DNA of 63,444 nucleotides, taken from positions 1 to 63,444 of IMG/VR virus record IMGVR_UViG_3300020183_000072. The stretch is one strand, 5' to 3'. A model generated the notes under the pieces. That model ran no database searches. It was not told where the DNA came from and saw only the letters and a list, made by a program, of their open reading frames with translations. Source of the DNA: a virus. Made by a program: the position numbers and the translations under genes. Shown piece after piece: positions 28,501-38,007 of the stretch (positions within the stretch are counted from its first letter, which is position 1; every line of letters starts with the position of its first letter).

Positions 28501-31500
28501 CACCCACAGGACTATCGGGTGTACGAGTGGTTGGCTTAGTTGCTTCTGCTGTTTTTTTCTCTGCTTCTAATTGTTTAGGTCCAGCTTCCTGAATTCTTCT
28601 TTGAAAATCGCCAGATAAAGCTGCTGTATTATCATTAAGAGCTTGTGTAAGTCTATCAGCAGCAGCACCAAATAGTTTACCCATTTCTTGATTAGCTGCT
28701 GCTTGTTTATCCACAGCTTCTCTATACGCTTTTACTGTTGGATCTTCTTCTGGTTTTTCCATTTTTCTTAAAAGATCTTCAATACTTAATTTAACTAATT
28801 TACCATTTTCATCTGTATAACTTGCTAAAGTTTGATTAAGATCAGTACCTCCTGCTTGTAAAGATTGTCTCATGGCGCTAGCTTTAACTTTACCTCTTAT
28901 ACTTTCTGGTAATAAACCAGTTAGTTCATTAAGACCAGCAAATCCTTGTTGTCTAAATTGTGTACTTTGTAATTCTTCTTGAGTAGCGGTGCCAGCTGCT
29001 AATTTTTGAGCTGCTGCAAATTGACCCTGCATATCAAATAGTTGTTCCGGATCAGATGTAAGTATTTTTTCTAGCATATTAGCACCAGCTGTGGTTGCTA
29101 CTGCTCTACGATTCATTACTTCTAGAGCATTAGATGCTGCTTGGCCACTATCAGCCATCAGTTTTAATGCTTTAGTTGCTTCTGCTTGTGCTAATTTATT
29201 TTTTTGTAAACTAGCAGTGCTATCATTAACTTGTCTAAGATATTTATCTATATCAGCTTGTTCTCCTGATTCTGGTCCTTGAGCCATCAGAGATGCTAAT
29301 CTAGCTTCATCAGCAGCCATAGTAGCTTGATTGCTTCTAATAGCTTCACCTAGTTGTCTTGGATCAAGTGTGCCACCGGGAATAATACCAGATGTCATAC
29401 TGCGAATAGTTTGATTTTCTGGCGCATTCATTTGATCTAACGATAATTCTTTACCTAGAGTTCTAGCTAATTGTAACTCACCATTTAATCTAATATCATT
29501 GGCTTTTCTTTGATAATCTAAACTTTGTTGTATTAAATTATTTTGTTGATCAATATAATCAATACTCTTTTGTAAAGTATCATTAAATTGTTTAAGAATA
29601 TTTTTAGCTGTCTCTAAACCCTGTGCTGCTGAGTCTCCTGCTATCCTTAAAGCATCCATACTAGAAATTTCTGCGAAACTAGTTCCACTCTCAGCTTCAC
29701 TTTCTAATTTCTTTCTTAACTCATCAATAATTGGCTTGGCTGTGTCACCACTAATATTCATTTTACTAAATGTATCTTCTACTCGTGAGATTATATCCTC
29801 AGCTCCAGCGCCAGAAGCGGTACTCCTTAAAATATCTGGTAGCTCATCTTGTAGAACTTTAGCCGCAACAGCGCTCTGCTCTACTCGTTTACCCGCCTCT
29901 CCACCCCCAGCTAATCTTGCTGCTGTTGCAGCAGCTGCTTGTACTTCTTGTGTGGAGTAGCCACTAATATTACCTAATACCTGTTCTTGAGTTCTGTTAA
30001 CTTTACCCATACTAACATTACCAGTCAAATCTCCTATTTCTGTTTGCAATACATTATCCATATTTTGCATATCATCGCTAAATCTTTGTAGTGCTGCATT
30101 AATTTTTCTGAAAGTTTGTGTCAAGGCTTCTGCTGCTATTTGTACTGCTTTAGTAGCTCTTGCTAATGCTATTTGTTTAAGAATTTGTGCCTGTTGTTCC
30201 GCAACAAGTTTTTTACCTTCTTCGATAGCTTTGGCTCTATTTCCACTGATTTCTTTTTCTATCTCAGAACTACTTTTACCTAGTCTAGCTTGTTCTGCCC
30301 TATAAGATGTTAAATATGCCTCTGATGCATCTCTACCCTGTTTTTTGTATTCTTCTACCATAAATGAAGACTCAGCCGCTGCTGCTATATCAGCTTGACT
30401 AGCACCTGTTTCTCCACCCCTGATCCCTTGCTCATATATTTTATTAAAATCAGCATCAGACATAGTTCTATATTGTGCTGATGCCATTCTACCAATATTA
30501 GCTACATCTGCTTGGGTTTTACCTCTGAGTGCTTCTTGAGCTTCAGCTTTTTGTTTTGAGCCTGTGGCTCCTGGTAAATAGGATAAAGGATTAAACCATG
30601 AAGTATTGGCTGTTGCCATGCCTTCTAAATCACTGGTCACTTTTAAGCTTTTCCCAAATTCTTGGCTAACTTTATCAAAATCTGCTTTAGTAAAATTACC
30701 TTCTAATTTTTGGAATGCTTTTTCTAAATCACCAGATGTTGTTTTGAGAGCATCTAATGTATTTTCTAATCGTTTATTTGCTATAGACTCTCTGGCTCCA
30801 TTAATAGCGCCTACAAGTGCTCCTAGAGCAGCACCAACAGCCGCTCCCGGAGGACCAAAAACGGATCCAATGGTTGCACCAGTAGCCAATCCTTGACCGG
30901 CTCCTCCTATAGCTCCGGCCACCCCAGCAGCAGCGGTACTCTTTCCTAGTTTTGTACCAAAAGTACTATCTAAACTATTATATAAATCTGGTAATTTATC
31001 TCCAACTAAACTTAATGCCATACCAGCAGCAGTGGCTGGACCACCTAATTTACTAACCAATCCGCCAAACTGTTTACCTACAATACCAGCTAAGCCTTTA
31101 GTGCCTCCTGCAAACCCTATTTTATCTAATAATTTACCACCACCAACTTTATTAAATAAGGATGTTAATCCACCCTCTAATTTTTTCTGTACATTAGCAG
31201 TTTCAAACATTTTACCAAATTCAGCTAAACGATTAGCAGTACCACTTTCATTGAATTTTCTCGCCATGCCGGGGAAAAATTTAGCTATTTCAGCTCCACC
31301 CTTACCAAATCTTTCCCCGATCTGTCTGCTAACAATATCTCTGTTTTCTGCTCTAGCTGCCTTGCGAGTAAAGTCTTTTTTAGAACCAAATTGTTCTTCT
31401 GTTAATGCTTTACCAAGAGTTTCTACTAATTTATCATATTCTTTGGCTGCTCTTGATTTTGCAGATTCGACTGTTTTTGATGCTTCTACAATATTGGTGT

Positions 31501-34500
31501 TACTTTCGATGATAGTATCAAATGATTGAGATGTATTTTTTAACTTATCAATAACATCTTTAACTGCTTGGTCTAATGCGTCTCTTTCTAAGCCAGTAGC
31601 CGCTCCTATATCTTGTTTGAGTGTTGATGTTAATTTTTTCTCTTGTGATTTATCTCCACTACGGGCCATTGTTCTATATTCTTGTTCATTAGATAAACCA
31701 GCACCTAAAAATTCTTCAAATCTATCTTCTTTTGCTCTGGCTGATCCACTAGCAACACCACTTAAAGCAGCAGCTTCACTTTCTGCTATAAAATCTTCAT
31801 AAGATATATTTCTACGCTTAGCTCTTCTCTCTGCTCTTCTTCTTTGTTGCTCTATGCCATCAACTGGAGGCGCTGGGGACGACGAGGACGAGGACGACGA
31901 CCCGGGGGGCACTGGAGGAGGACCGCCACCACCCCTAGGGGGTAAAGGAGGAGGAGCACCACCAGTGCCACCAGGAGCGCCAACTTGTGGTATTGGTGTT
32001 CCAGGACCCACTTGTGGAACAATATCTGATGCTTGTAATCCAGCATATGTTGATCCTGTTCTTGCTAACTCTTCTGCTAGCATTTTCATGCCTTGTTCAC
32101 TATCAATAGTGGACGTCAAAATATTTCTTACTGCTGGACTAGCTTTAGCAAAAAACTCTGCAAACAATTCTTTATTACTAGCTAAATATTTAGCTATCCA
32201 TTCTGCGCTATAACCAGCATTTAAAAAAGCTTTTTCCATTACTGGTTTAACTTTTTCTACAACATCAAATTGAAATGTACCTTTGGTTTCACTAGCAAAA
32301 GTATTCATTCCGGCTTGACTAGAAACGGCGGCATCAGCTAAATGTCCAGTTTCATGAGCCACAGTTTCCGTAGTAGCAGCATCCTTTGTTTTAATACCAA
32401 AAAGACCCTTGATAGAAGACAATATTCCCTTCCCTATTTTTAGTCCTATAGCAGTACTACCAGCCTCTGAGGTGACAGCTACTCCTCTCTGGCCTTCTCT
32501 AAATTCTGGACCACTTCCTCCTTGTAAAGATAATCTTTGTCCTGGTCTTAAACTTTCTATTTGAGTATTCTTCAAAGCTTGCTGTATATGTGCTGGTAGT
32601 GATGAGATGATTTCAGACACAGTTTCCAGAGCGTGACTAACATCTTTTATTACTTCTCCCTGCGCTCTTTCCACATCTTTTTCTGCTTTTCCACCTTCAA
32701 AAAATCTACGAATATTACCAACAGCACCACCCTTATTAAATCCTTGTATTTTATCCGCCTTATTCATCTTATTTAATTTAGAGTATCCAATTTTTTGAGC
32801 AGCTTGTTTGTTAATAACAAACTCACCTGGGGTTAGGAGTGCTGGTACGGTATCTTTTGCCGAGCCCCCTTTAGCAAACGGCTCTAAACTTATTGGTCGT
32901 AAAGCTGACTCACCAATATATTTTAATACCAGACCCATTGGCTTTTCAAATAATTTGCTTTCAAAAGCATCTACTAATTCTGGGTCTGCGGTTCGAAGCC
33001 TACTGATTATCTGACTAATAATAGCTCCTTCTGTAATATTAGATGGGGAACCGGCATATATTTCTTTGAGTCCTTGTGATGCGGTTTTAGTAACTATACC
33101 AGATGACATTATACCTTGAGATCTATTTTCAGTTATAATATCGACTATACCACCTAAATCTTTGGTGGGATTAAGTTTATCCTTAATCTGATCATAATTA
33201 CTAGTTAACCATTTTATAATTAAACCCTTTTCTAATTCATAGTCTAGATCAAAGTTTTTTGGATCTAATATTTCTGAAAAAGTAACTACCATTGGACGAC
33301 CAGAGGTGTCTCCGCTAGTAACAGTACCGAATCCACCTCCAGATACTCTCATTTGTGCTTGTTTAACTGCTCTGTCTCTATCTGTGTACAAAAATAGGCC
33401 AGCACCTTGACCATAGCCTTGTGCAATACCTGACATGCCGCCCTGCTCTTGAAAACTTTTAAGAATAGAATCATTTGTTCCTGTAGTTGTACCATGATAG
33501 AGTTTTACCGCTCCTCCCACAGCAAATCCTTGAGCTTTCATGAATTCTTGTAGAGCAGCCTCCTCTTGTGTTCGTATGGTATCTGATGCCATTAATTCTG
33601 CTTGGGTATCTAATAATCCAAATTTAATATCCTTACCTTTTTGTTTACGAGCAGCGGCTCTTTGAACTTGTTGCTCTAGTCCAGCTTGATCTAATCCCAT
33701 TGCGCTAGCTAACTTTTGTACTTGCTCGAATTCTTTTTGACTTAATCCATATTTTTTAGCTAGAGGATTAACTTTACCACCAAAAAAGAAAGTTTTAACA
33801 ATACCATCAATAGCATCTGTTATACTATCACTAGTAACAGTGAGTTTAGCTTGAGTGGGTATTCCAGCAGGAATTCCAAAAACATCAGCAGCTAATGGAC
33901 TTAATCCAGAAGCAAAGTCTATAGCATCTTGTGATGATCGTTTACCGCCGGTGGATCCAAGCGCTGCTAATATCATTTCAACATCATATCCTTGAGCATT
34001 AGCAATGCCAAAGGTTTTACGGTCTACTTCAGAAATAGACATTGCTGATTGTCCTCTTCTAGAAGCTATATTTCCTGCTGCTTTCATTTGTGATTCATAA
34101 TATTCTCTCCATAGTTGCTCAACATCAGCATAATCGGTTGGTTGTAAAATTCCTGTATAAACCCTCATCGGATTTTTACCTTTACGTTTTCTATAATACG
34201 GCATCAGATCTTTAAGATTTGACCTAAATCCAACTATACCAACTGGTCTGGCTGATGCTATTTCTTCCGGAGAGAGTCTGAAATCGTCCTCTCTCTTAAC
34301 TTTTGCATCTTCTATTAATGCTAGATCTAATAGTTTATCAATTGTTGGTATAAATGGTGTTACTTTATCAGATTTGAGAAAATCTAAATCTAGAATACGT
34401 TTGGGTAGGACACCTCTGACTCCCACAGCACTAGCTTCTTGAATTATTTTTCCAATACCTATGAGAGACTTGATTCTTGAAGATGTACCCAACTCTTGAA

Positions 34501-37500
34501 CAAGCTTAATAATTTCTGTTATAGATCGCGGTGTGCTAATAGGCTCGGGTTCTCCTCCGTCCACAAATTTTTGTACTAATCCTCCATTGGCAAATTCAGC
34601 AGAGCCTGGGACGGCTTGTCTCATTGCCCAGGCAAAATGAGAAGCTCTACCAGCATTTTTAGGTAATGCTCCACCAATATAATTATCAAAATCACTTAAT
34701 GCCGTTGTAACTTTTCTTAGTTGATCAGTTAAACTTTTTTGTATTTTTGCGTCTGTTGTTCTGGATAGTTCTGTTTGTATTGATGATTGTAGTTGTTCTA
34801 ATTGAGATTTTGCTTGTGGAAATTTCTCAAGAAGTGCTTTAGGGCTTAGGAATTGTTCAGTTTTTGCTGCTTTTTCAAATTGCTGTAAAAATGGTATTTT
34901 CGCAGCATCTAAGCCCATTTCTTTACGATATTCTGGGTCTTGCTCATATTCAGCTAATTTTAGGGCAGCTTGTCCAGCTGGCGCCCTAGGACCTCTTTGT
35001 AATCCAGCAGCACTAAATGTTAGTGCTCCTTCTGTTTTTTTTAATCCTCTGGTAGTAGATTGTTGTGATGACTTAGTTTTTTTCTCTTTGAGTAGAAATC
35101 TAGCAATTTTATCTTTATAAAAACCCATTTGAGTAGGATCTGTTGGATCTGGAATCAAATCTTTTTTAAGTTCGTCGGTAATTTTATCTGCTGGAACCCT
35201 AACAAACTCTTTGCCAACCCTCAGTCCTGCTCCACCTGTTTCTAAAGCATATTGTGCTAATAAATAATCTGCTAAAGCTATTTCTGGTGGCATGCTAATA
35301 CCCATATATGATGCTTTAACTAAAGATGGATCAGCATCATATTCAGCATATATTTGTTTTGCCCAATCTAGATATTTTTCTATTCCTGGAAGCCCTCCTT
35401 CAGTTGGAGAAATAAATCTATCTCTACGTCCTAGCTTACCTTTTCTACCACGACCTTTACCACTAGGTAACCTAATTCCACCAGGAGAACCCTCTGCAAA
35501 TTTTTGAATTAAGCCACCAATGTTTTTCTTTTGTGACCATGTTGTATTATACCATTTTTGAAATTGATCCTTAGCATTGGATGCCATTTCAAAAACATCT
35601 ATAGAACCAATACCAACATCCGGATCAAATTTTGATGTAAATGGATATTTACTTAAAGATTGTTGTTGAATATGATGTCTAACTAATTTACTTAAATAGG
35701 TATTATCATCATGAATTTTTTTTGTAAATTTTACTTCTGCAACTTTATTACCACTAATAATATCTATAGGATAGTCAGCGCCATAATTTGCTATATCAGC
35801 TGTTCTTTTAGCTTCTCTACCTAATAGATTAACTATACTTTCTTCAAATGCGTGTCCTTGAGCTCTAAAATAACTTTCACCACCTTGATATCTTTCTTCA
35901 ATTCTTTTAGCTAGAGTTTTCCAGTTAATGGGTGAGGTTTGATTAGCATCAAAATTAAATTGTTTTCTATTGATAGAAGCACTGACTTGATCATTTGATT
36001 GTATCTTATTATTATATCCTGATTCTATAGAACTATCTTCTCTTGCTAATTCTTTTAATTTAACTGGTCCTCCTTTAGCGTATTTATTCATTTTATGTAG
36101 TCTATTGGCACCAATAGTTTCTACTGCTTTTTTGCGTATAACAAATTCTCCTGGTTGAAGCATAGCGGGTACGGTATCTCTATTACCCTGACCAGGAACC
36201 ACACCACCACGAGCAAATGCCAATATTTTACCTCCACCATTTTTAGTGGTTGGTGGAGCGGTATAAATGTCTAGTATAGAGAATTCTAAACTCTCTATAG
36301 CACTAGTTAAGCTTTTAATAGCATCTGTATTTGATCTTATTGCATCAGCGGCTTTAGATGTTGCTTCTGTTCTTTCTTTTTCTTTAGCACCGCTAATACT
36401 TTCACCATAGCTTTGACCAACTTGTTTTGCGCCACCACCCTTACTAACACCACCAAAAAATCCACTAGCGAACTGGGTCAAAGCACTAGCACCCTTAACA
36501 ACGCCCATCAAACCCAAAATTGGTAGAATGGGTTTGAATGCACCAGCTAAACTAATGAAACCACTAGTCAATGAAGTTACTATTTTAAATAGTCCTTGAA
36601 ATACGCTACTTTGACCAATATCTCTAATCAAAGCTAAAAATTGCTCTCTAACTCTAGCTAATTGATTTGCTAAACTTTGTTGAGCTTTGATCTGAGCTTC
36701 TGTTAAACTACCCTGACCTCTTTGAGCAACACCCAAAGCTTTTTGAGCTTCTCCAAATTGCTGAATTAATGGAATAACTTTACCAATCTGTCGAAAACCA
36801 CCAAGCTCTTCTACTATTTGACTAAATCTCAAATCTCTAGGACTTAAGCTTTTAAGTCCTTCACTTAATCTTTTAATAGCTTCGTATGGTCCAACGAATT
36901 TACCTTCTAAATCAGTTAATTCTATACCAAATTGTTTGAGTTGCTTAATAGTACTACCTCGTTGAATACGAGTAAAAATAGTACGCAAACCAGTAGCAAT
37001 AGTTTCAGCGCTTTCACGAGTAGTAGCACGAACACTGGTAAACACAGCAATAAATTCATTAAGAGCATCTGCCCCTTCTGAAACTCCTTTACTAGCACTA
37101 GCAAAAACACCACCAGTACGCTGAATAGCACTAATAATATCTCTAGATTCCACAGCAAAAGCAGCCGCAACAGCATTAATACTACCCAATACTGCCTCAA
37201 GATCACTAGTCTCTAAACCAAACTGTCTTATAGCAGCAATAGCGCCTTCTGTGGTTTCGGTAATATCGTCGAATGAAGGAGCCAAATCTGTTTTAGCAAG
37301 AGCAGCTAGGGCTATTCTTGTGTCATCAGCTGTTAATCCTGCCTGAGCTAGAGTACTAGCGACCTCGATCAAGCCCTCACTACTAACACCAAGATTGATA
37401 GATAAATTAGTAATTGTTTTTTCAAGATCTTTAATACCGATAGCGCCCTGACCAGTAACTTGTTGAAGCTTTACTAGTTGTTTATCGAAACTAATAAATG

Positions 37501-37972
37501 CTTTAAACGCACTATTAACAGCATTAATAAGTGCATATATTGGCCCAGCAGTTAGACTAAATGCAGCAAATCGTTTTACTGCTAAAGCTGATTGTTTACC
37601 AAACTCTTCCATTCTAGAGCTAGCAACTTTAATAGTGTTAGAGGTTGCTTTTACACTGCTAGCAGTATTTGCTACTGAACTTTGAGTTTTACTAGAATTA
37701 GAATTAAGATTTTGAAAACTACTAGATAATGAAGATAGTGCTGAGCTAAGATTGTTAGCATTAAGTTGTGCTTCTGAAAGCACCCCATTCATTGCTTGCA
37801 ATTTTTTAGTAACAGCATCTATGGACGCTGCTGCTTTGGGTGGTATTTTGATCTTAACATCTACAGTAGCAGAACCAAGCTGCCTTTTAATATCAGCCAC
37901 AATTGGCTTAATAGCAGCCGCTGACGGCCCCTGTAAATTGATCTGAGCTGTTAGATTAAAAGCTTGAGCCAT
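25577..37972 (-). CDS. giant tape measure protein (4131 residues) with embedded enzyme-like domains
   Basis: This protein sets tail length and lies inside the tail tube. The N-terminal 400 residues are a TP901-type tape measure core (FDKQLVKLQQVTGQGAI, then LAQAGLTADDTRIALAAL). Two copies of a module with DTVPAMLQPGEFVI / DTVPALLTPGEFVI lie near residues 600 and 1710. Between and after them are segments that resemble a nuclease (about 680-800), an ADP-ribosyltransferase (about 1490-1600) and a metallopeptidase (HETGH, 1873-1877). A Pro/Gly/Ser linker near 2020, long coiled-coil stretches and two glycine-zipper hydrophobic segments (ATGATIGS, coded near 27540 and 30870) follow. GAAGGAG precedes the ATG. 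It is far longer than the usual 700-2000 residues. Confidence 0.93.
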   Translation of the reverse strand: MAQAFNLTAQINLQGPSAAAIKPIVADIKRQLGSATVDVKIKIPPKAAASIDAVTKKLQAMNGVLSEAQLNANNLSSALSSLSSSFQNLNSNSSKTQSSVANTASSVKATSNTIKVASSRMEEFGKQSALAVKRFAAFSLTAGPIYALINAVNSAFKAFISFDKQLVKLQQVTGQGAIGIKDLEKTITNLSINLGVSSEGLIEVASTLAQAGLTADDTRIALAALAKTDLAPSFDDITETTEGAIAAIRQFGLETSDLEAVLGSINAVAAAFAVESRDIISAIQRTGGVFASASKGVSEGADALNEFIAVFTSVRATTRESAETIATGLRTIFTRIQRGSTIKQLKQFGIELTDLEGKFVGPYEAIKRLSEGLKSLSPRDLRFSQIVEELGGFRQIGKVIPLIQQFGEAQKALGVAQRGQGSLTEAQIKAQQSLANQLARVREQFLALIRDIGQSSVFQGLFKIVTSLTSGFISLAGAFKPILPILGLMGVVKGASALTQFASGFFGGVSKGGGAKQVGQSYGESISGAKEKERTEATSKAADAIRSNTDAIKSLTSAIESLEFSILDIYTAPPTTKNGGGKILAFARGGVVPGQGNRDTVPAMLQPGEFVIRKKAVETIGANRLHKMNKYAKGGPVKLKELAREDSSIESGYNNKIQSNDQVSASINRKQFNFDANQTSPINWKTLAKRIEERYQGGESYFRAQGHAFEESIVNLLGREAKRTADIANYGADYPIDIISGNKVAEVKFTKKIHDDNTYLSKLVRHHIQQQSLSKYPFTSKFDPDVGIGSIDVFEMASNAKDQFQKWYNTTWSQKKNIGGLIQKFAEGSPGGIRLPSGKGRGRKGKLGRRDRFISPTEGGLPGIEKYLDWAKQIYAEYDADPSLVKASYMGISMPPEIALADYLLAQYALETGGAGLRVGKEFVRVPADKITDELKKDLIPDPTDPTQMGFYKDKIARFLLKEKKTKSSQQSTTRGLKKTEGALTFSAAGLQRGPRAPAGQAALKLAEYEQDPEYRKEMGLDAAKIPFLQQFEKAAKTEQFLSPKALLEKFPQAKSQLEQLQSSIQTELSRTTDAKIQKSLTDQLRKVTTALSDFDNYIGGALPKNAGRASHFAWAMRQAVPGSAEFANGGLVQKFVDGGEPEPISTPRSITEIIKLVQELGTSSRIKSLIGIGKIIQEASAVGVRGVLPKRILDLDFLKSDKVTPFIPTIDKLLDLALIEDAKVKREDDFRLSPEEIASARPVGIVGFRSNLKDLMPYYRKRKGKNPMRVYTGILQPTDYADVEQLWREYYESQMKAAGNIASRRGQSAMSISEVDRKTFGIANAQGYDVEMILAALGSTGGKRSSQDAIDFASGLSPLAADVFGIPAGIPTQAKLTVTSDSITDAIDGIVKTFFFGGKVNPLAKKYGLSQKEFEQVQKLASAMGLDQAGLEQQVQRAAARKQKGKDIKFGLLDTQAELMASDTIRTQEEAALQEFMKAQGFAVGGAVKLYHGTTTGTNDSILKSFQEQGGMSGIAQGYGQGAGLFLYTDRDRAVKQAQMRVSGGGFGTVTSGDTSGRPMVVTFSEILDPKNFDLDYELEKGLIIKWLTSNYDQIKDKLNPTKDLGGIVDIITENRSQGIMSSGIVTKTASQGLKEIYAGSPSNITEGAIISQIISRLRTADPELVDAFESKLFEKPMGLVLKYIGESALRPISLEPFAKGGSAKDTVPALLTPGEFVINKQAAQKIGYSKLNKMNKADKIQGFNKGGAVGNIRRFFEGGKAEKDVERAQGEVIKDVSHALETVSEIISSLPAHIQQALKNTQIESLRPGQRLSLQGGSGPEFREGQRGVAVTSEAGSTAIGLKIGKGILSSIKGLFGIKTKDAATTETVAHETGHLADAAVSSQAGMNTFASETKGTFQFDVVEKVKPVMEKAFLNAGYSAEWIAKYLASNKELFAEFFAKASPAVRNILTSTIDSEQGMKMLAEELARTGSTYAGLQASDIVPQVGPGTPIPQVGAPGGTGGAPPPLPPRGGGGPPPVPPGSSSSSSSSPAPPVDGIEQQRRRAERRAKRRNISYEDFIAESEAAALSGVASGSARAKEDRFEEFLGAGLSNEQEYRTMARSGDKSQEKKLTSTLKQDIGAATGLERDALDQAVKDVIDKLKNTSQSFDTIIESNTNIVEASKTVESAKSRAAKEYDKLVETLGKALTEEQFGSKKDFTRKAARAENRDIVSRQIGERFGKGGAEIAKFFPGMARKFNESGTANRLAEFGKMFETANVQKKLEGGLTSLFNKVGGGKLLDKIGFAGGTKGLAGIVGKQFGGLVSKLGGPATAAGMALSLVGDKLPDLYNSLDSTFGTKLGKSTAAAGVAGAIGGAGQGLATGATIGSVFGPPGAAVGAALGALVGAINGARESIANKRLENTLDALKTTSGDLEKAFQKLEGNFTKADFDKVSQEFGKSLKVTSDLEGMATANTSWFNPLSYLPGATGSKQKAEAQEALRGKTQADVANIGRMASAQYRTMSDADFNKIYEQGIRGGETGASQADIAAAAESSFMVEEYKKQGRDASEAYLTSYRAEQARLGKSSSEIEKEISGNRAKAIEEGKKLVAEQQAQILKQIALARATKAVQIAAEALTQTFRKINAALQRFSDDMQNMDNVLQTEIGDLTGNVSMGKVNRTQEQVLGNISGYSTQEVQAAAATAARLAGGGEAGKRVEQSAVAAKVLQDELPDILRSTASGAGAEDIISRVEDTFSKMNISGDTAKPIIDELRKKLESEAESGTSFAEISSMDALRIAGDSAAQGLETAKNILKQFNDTLQKSIDYIDQQNNLIQQSLDYQRKANDIRLNGELQLARTLGKELSLDQMNAPENQTIRSMTSGIIPGGTLDPRQLGEAIRSNQATMAADEARLASLMAQGPESGEQADIDKYLRQVNDSTASLQKNKLAQAEATKALKLMADSGQAASNALEVMNRRAVATTAGANMLEKILTSDPEQLFDMQGQFAAAQKLAAGTATQEELQSTQFRQQGFAGLNELTGLLPESIRGKVKASAMRQSLQAGGTDLNQTLASYTDENGKLVKLSIEDLLRKMEKPEEDPTVKAYREAVDKQAAANQEMGKLFGAAADRLTQALNDNTAALSGDFQRRIQEAGPKQLEAEKKTAEATKPTTRTPDSPVGGAVKSAVDTTSQASTVYGLGTLPRDIRAGAAAGSRGDALVSGVLNKGKKVSGMVRGAASGTVSKYAGIAKDMLSTAKGSYAAEMADEASVVFGGRTGKAASKGGEYAAKTVKTVKGLFGGLKDMGLGAVRGAAQTPAAQQALKFGSDVVQTAKSSTVGKAATGLYDVAKGGVTGAVDAAKKTGAGKYVAGLVGKAKDAGGLGGLLSGTAKQGGKLLGSAGSMLSGVAKNPLVGTALKGASKILGPLGLVLGAGSAMAEKGEVKKDGKQRGMIEKGLLGMFTGGQDSSQQSMIGRMLGAKQGSTLDKAGAIGGAALSGAATGATIGSFIPVIGTAIGAGVGGLIGAGLEGYKQYTGGGKQKPSTTARSKAVEKRVKTAAVMGTTPTEPTLDILTASAEKGSAEARTSLMESQQEQTATPTTQEKPPTAKKKKGSWWPWLAGAAAGPAGLAAVGTAKVGQYAAGKVKDFAGGALGKTKELLSIGDTLTANTEATKANTEALINCVCNKSASPAVAEATTTGGSADELIKQLESKNIDTSQIIASYQDEMGQQHDVTIREAVESGANTEALTRAISTQQEQAATNQQIGPAQPTDNRAASLMAPYQEPLTGTLPPSSSTPSPSATTTQPNGTDMARKRFEERAAYLEGWGMPTEPLPDSAPSTPAAPGMEPDIFVRKRAEAEAKALQEEMSRMEASISGKQSEISGFEKKAVYERRAKMGAGTYKKGVPTTSEAAAASAKADIETINAEMEEKRKQLKAAQDRASSAMRPVAKPVETSAATPAGRNLERNFMIADASSDSAPRNAARYANRGTRERMTPEERARAERGDAEMVRVMGGRAPSVVAPQGPIPAPLGTTPVARTATASAGTQQGDTQQMMANVLTLDDQSRQFLESFGTILNNFGTYVDKLATINIPKIPEKIEMRGNHVVDVRITGAAAFEGLKKDFGNMIQAEISKKMNKIWVQSNGQYGEAEGQKT
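32158..32356 (-). other. HExxH metallopeptidase-like segment in the tape measure
   Basis: The segment contains TVAHETGHLADAAV (His 1873, Glu 1874, His 1877) followed 66 residues after the first His by KELFAEFFAK, whose Glu could be the third zinc ligand, as in gluzincin-type peptidases. The two helices have the spacing of toxin-like peptidases found in polymorphic effectors. It is a domain within the tape measure, not a separate gene. Confidence 0.55.
33150..33515 (-). other. ADP-ribosyltransferase-like segment in the tape measure
   Basis: The segment begins VKLYHGTTTGTNDSIL, the opening strand and His-Gly-Thr turn used by PARP-like ADP-ribosyltransferases, and continues with GYGQGAGLFLYTDRDRAVKQ, matching their second motif (G-x-G-x-Y/F-x-T followed by an A-x-x-A helix). 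It lies at about residues 1488-1607 of the tape measure. The catalytic acidic residue is not certain by eye. Confidence 0.5.
35580..35940 (-). other. PD-(D/E)XK nuclease-like segment in the tape measure
   Basis: At about residues 680-800 of the tape measure the sequence GHAFEESIVNLLG is followed by ADYPIDIISGNKVAEVKFTK. This gives the helix Glu, the Asp after a short strand and the E-V-K that form a PD-(D/E)XK active site in restriction-type endonucleases. It follows the first DTVPAMLQPGEFVI module. This is a domain inside the protein, not a gene of its own. Confidence 0.5.
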
Positions 37973-38007
37973 ATCACACTCCTTCTAAACGGAGTAATGA
38001 TACGATA

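Noticed and set aside
25941-33014. Many plus-strand frames of 60-170 residues opposite the tape measure
   Set aside because: They are rich in Ala, Pro, Ser and Leu, lack ribosome sites, and mirror the codon pattern of the long gene on the other strand.
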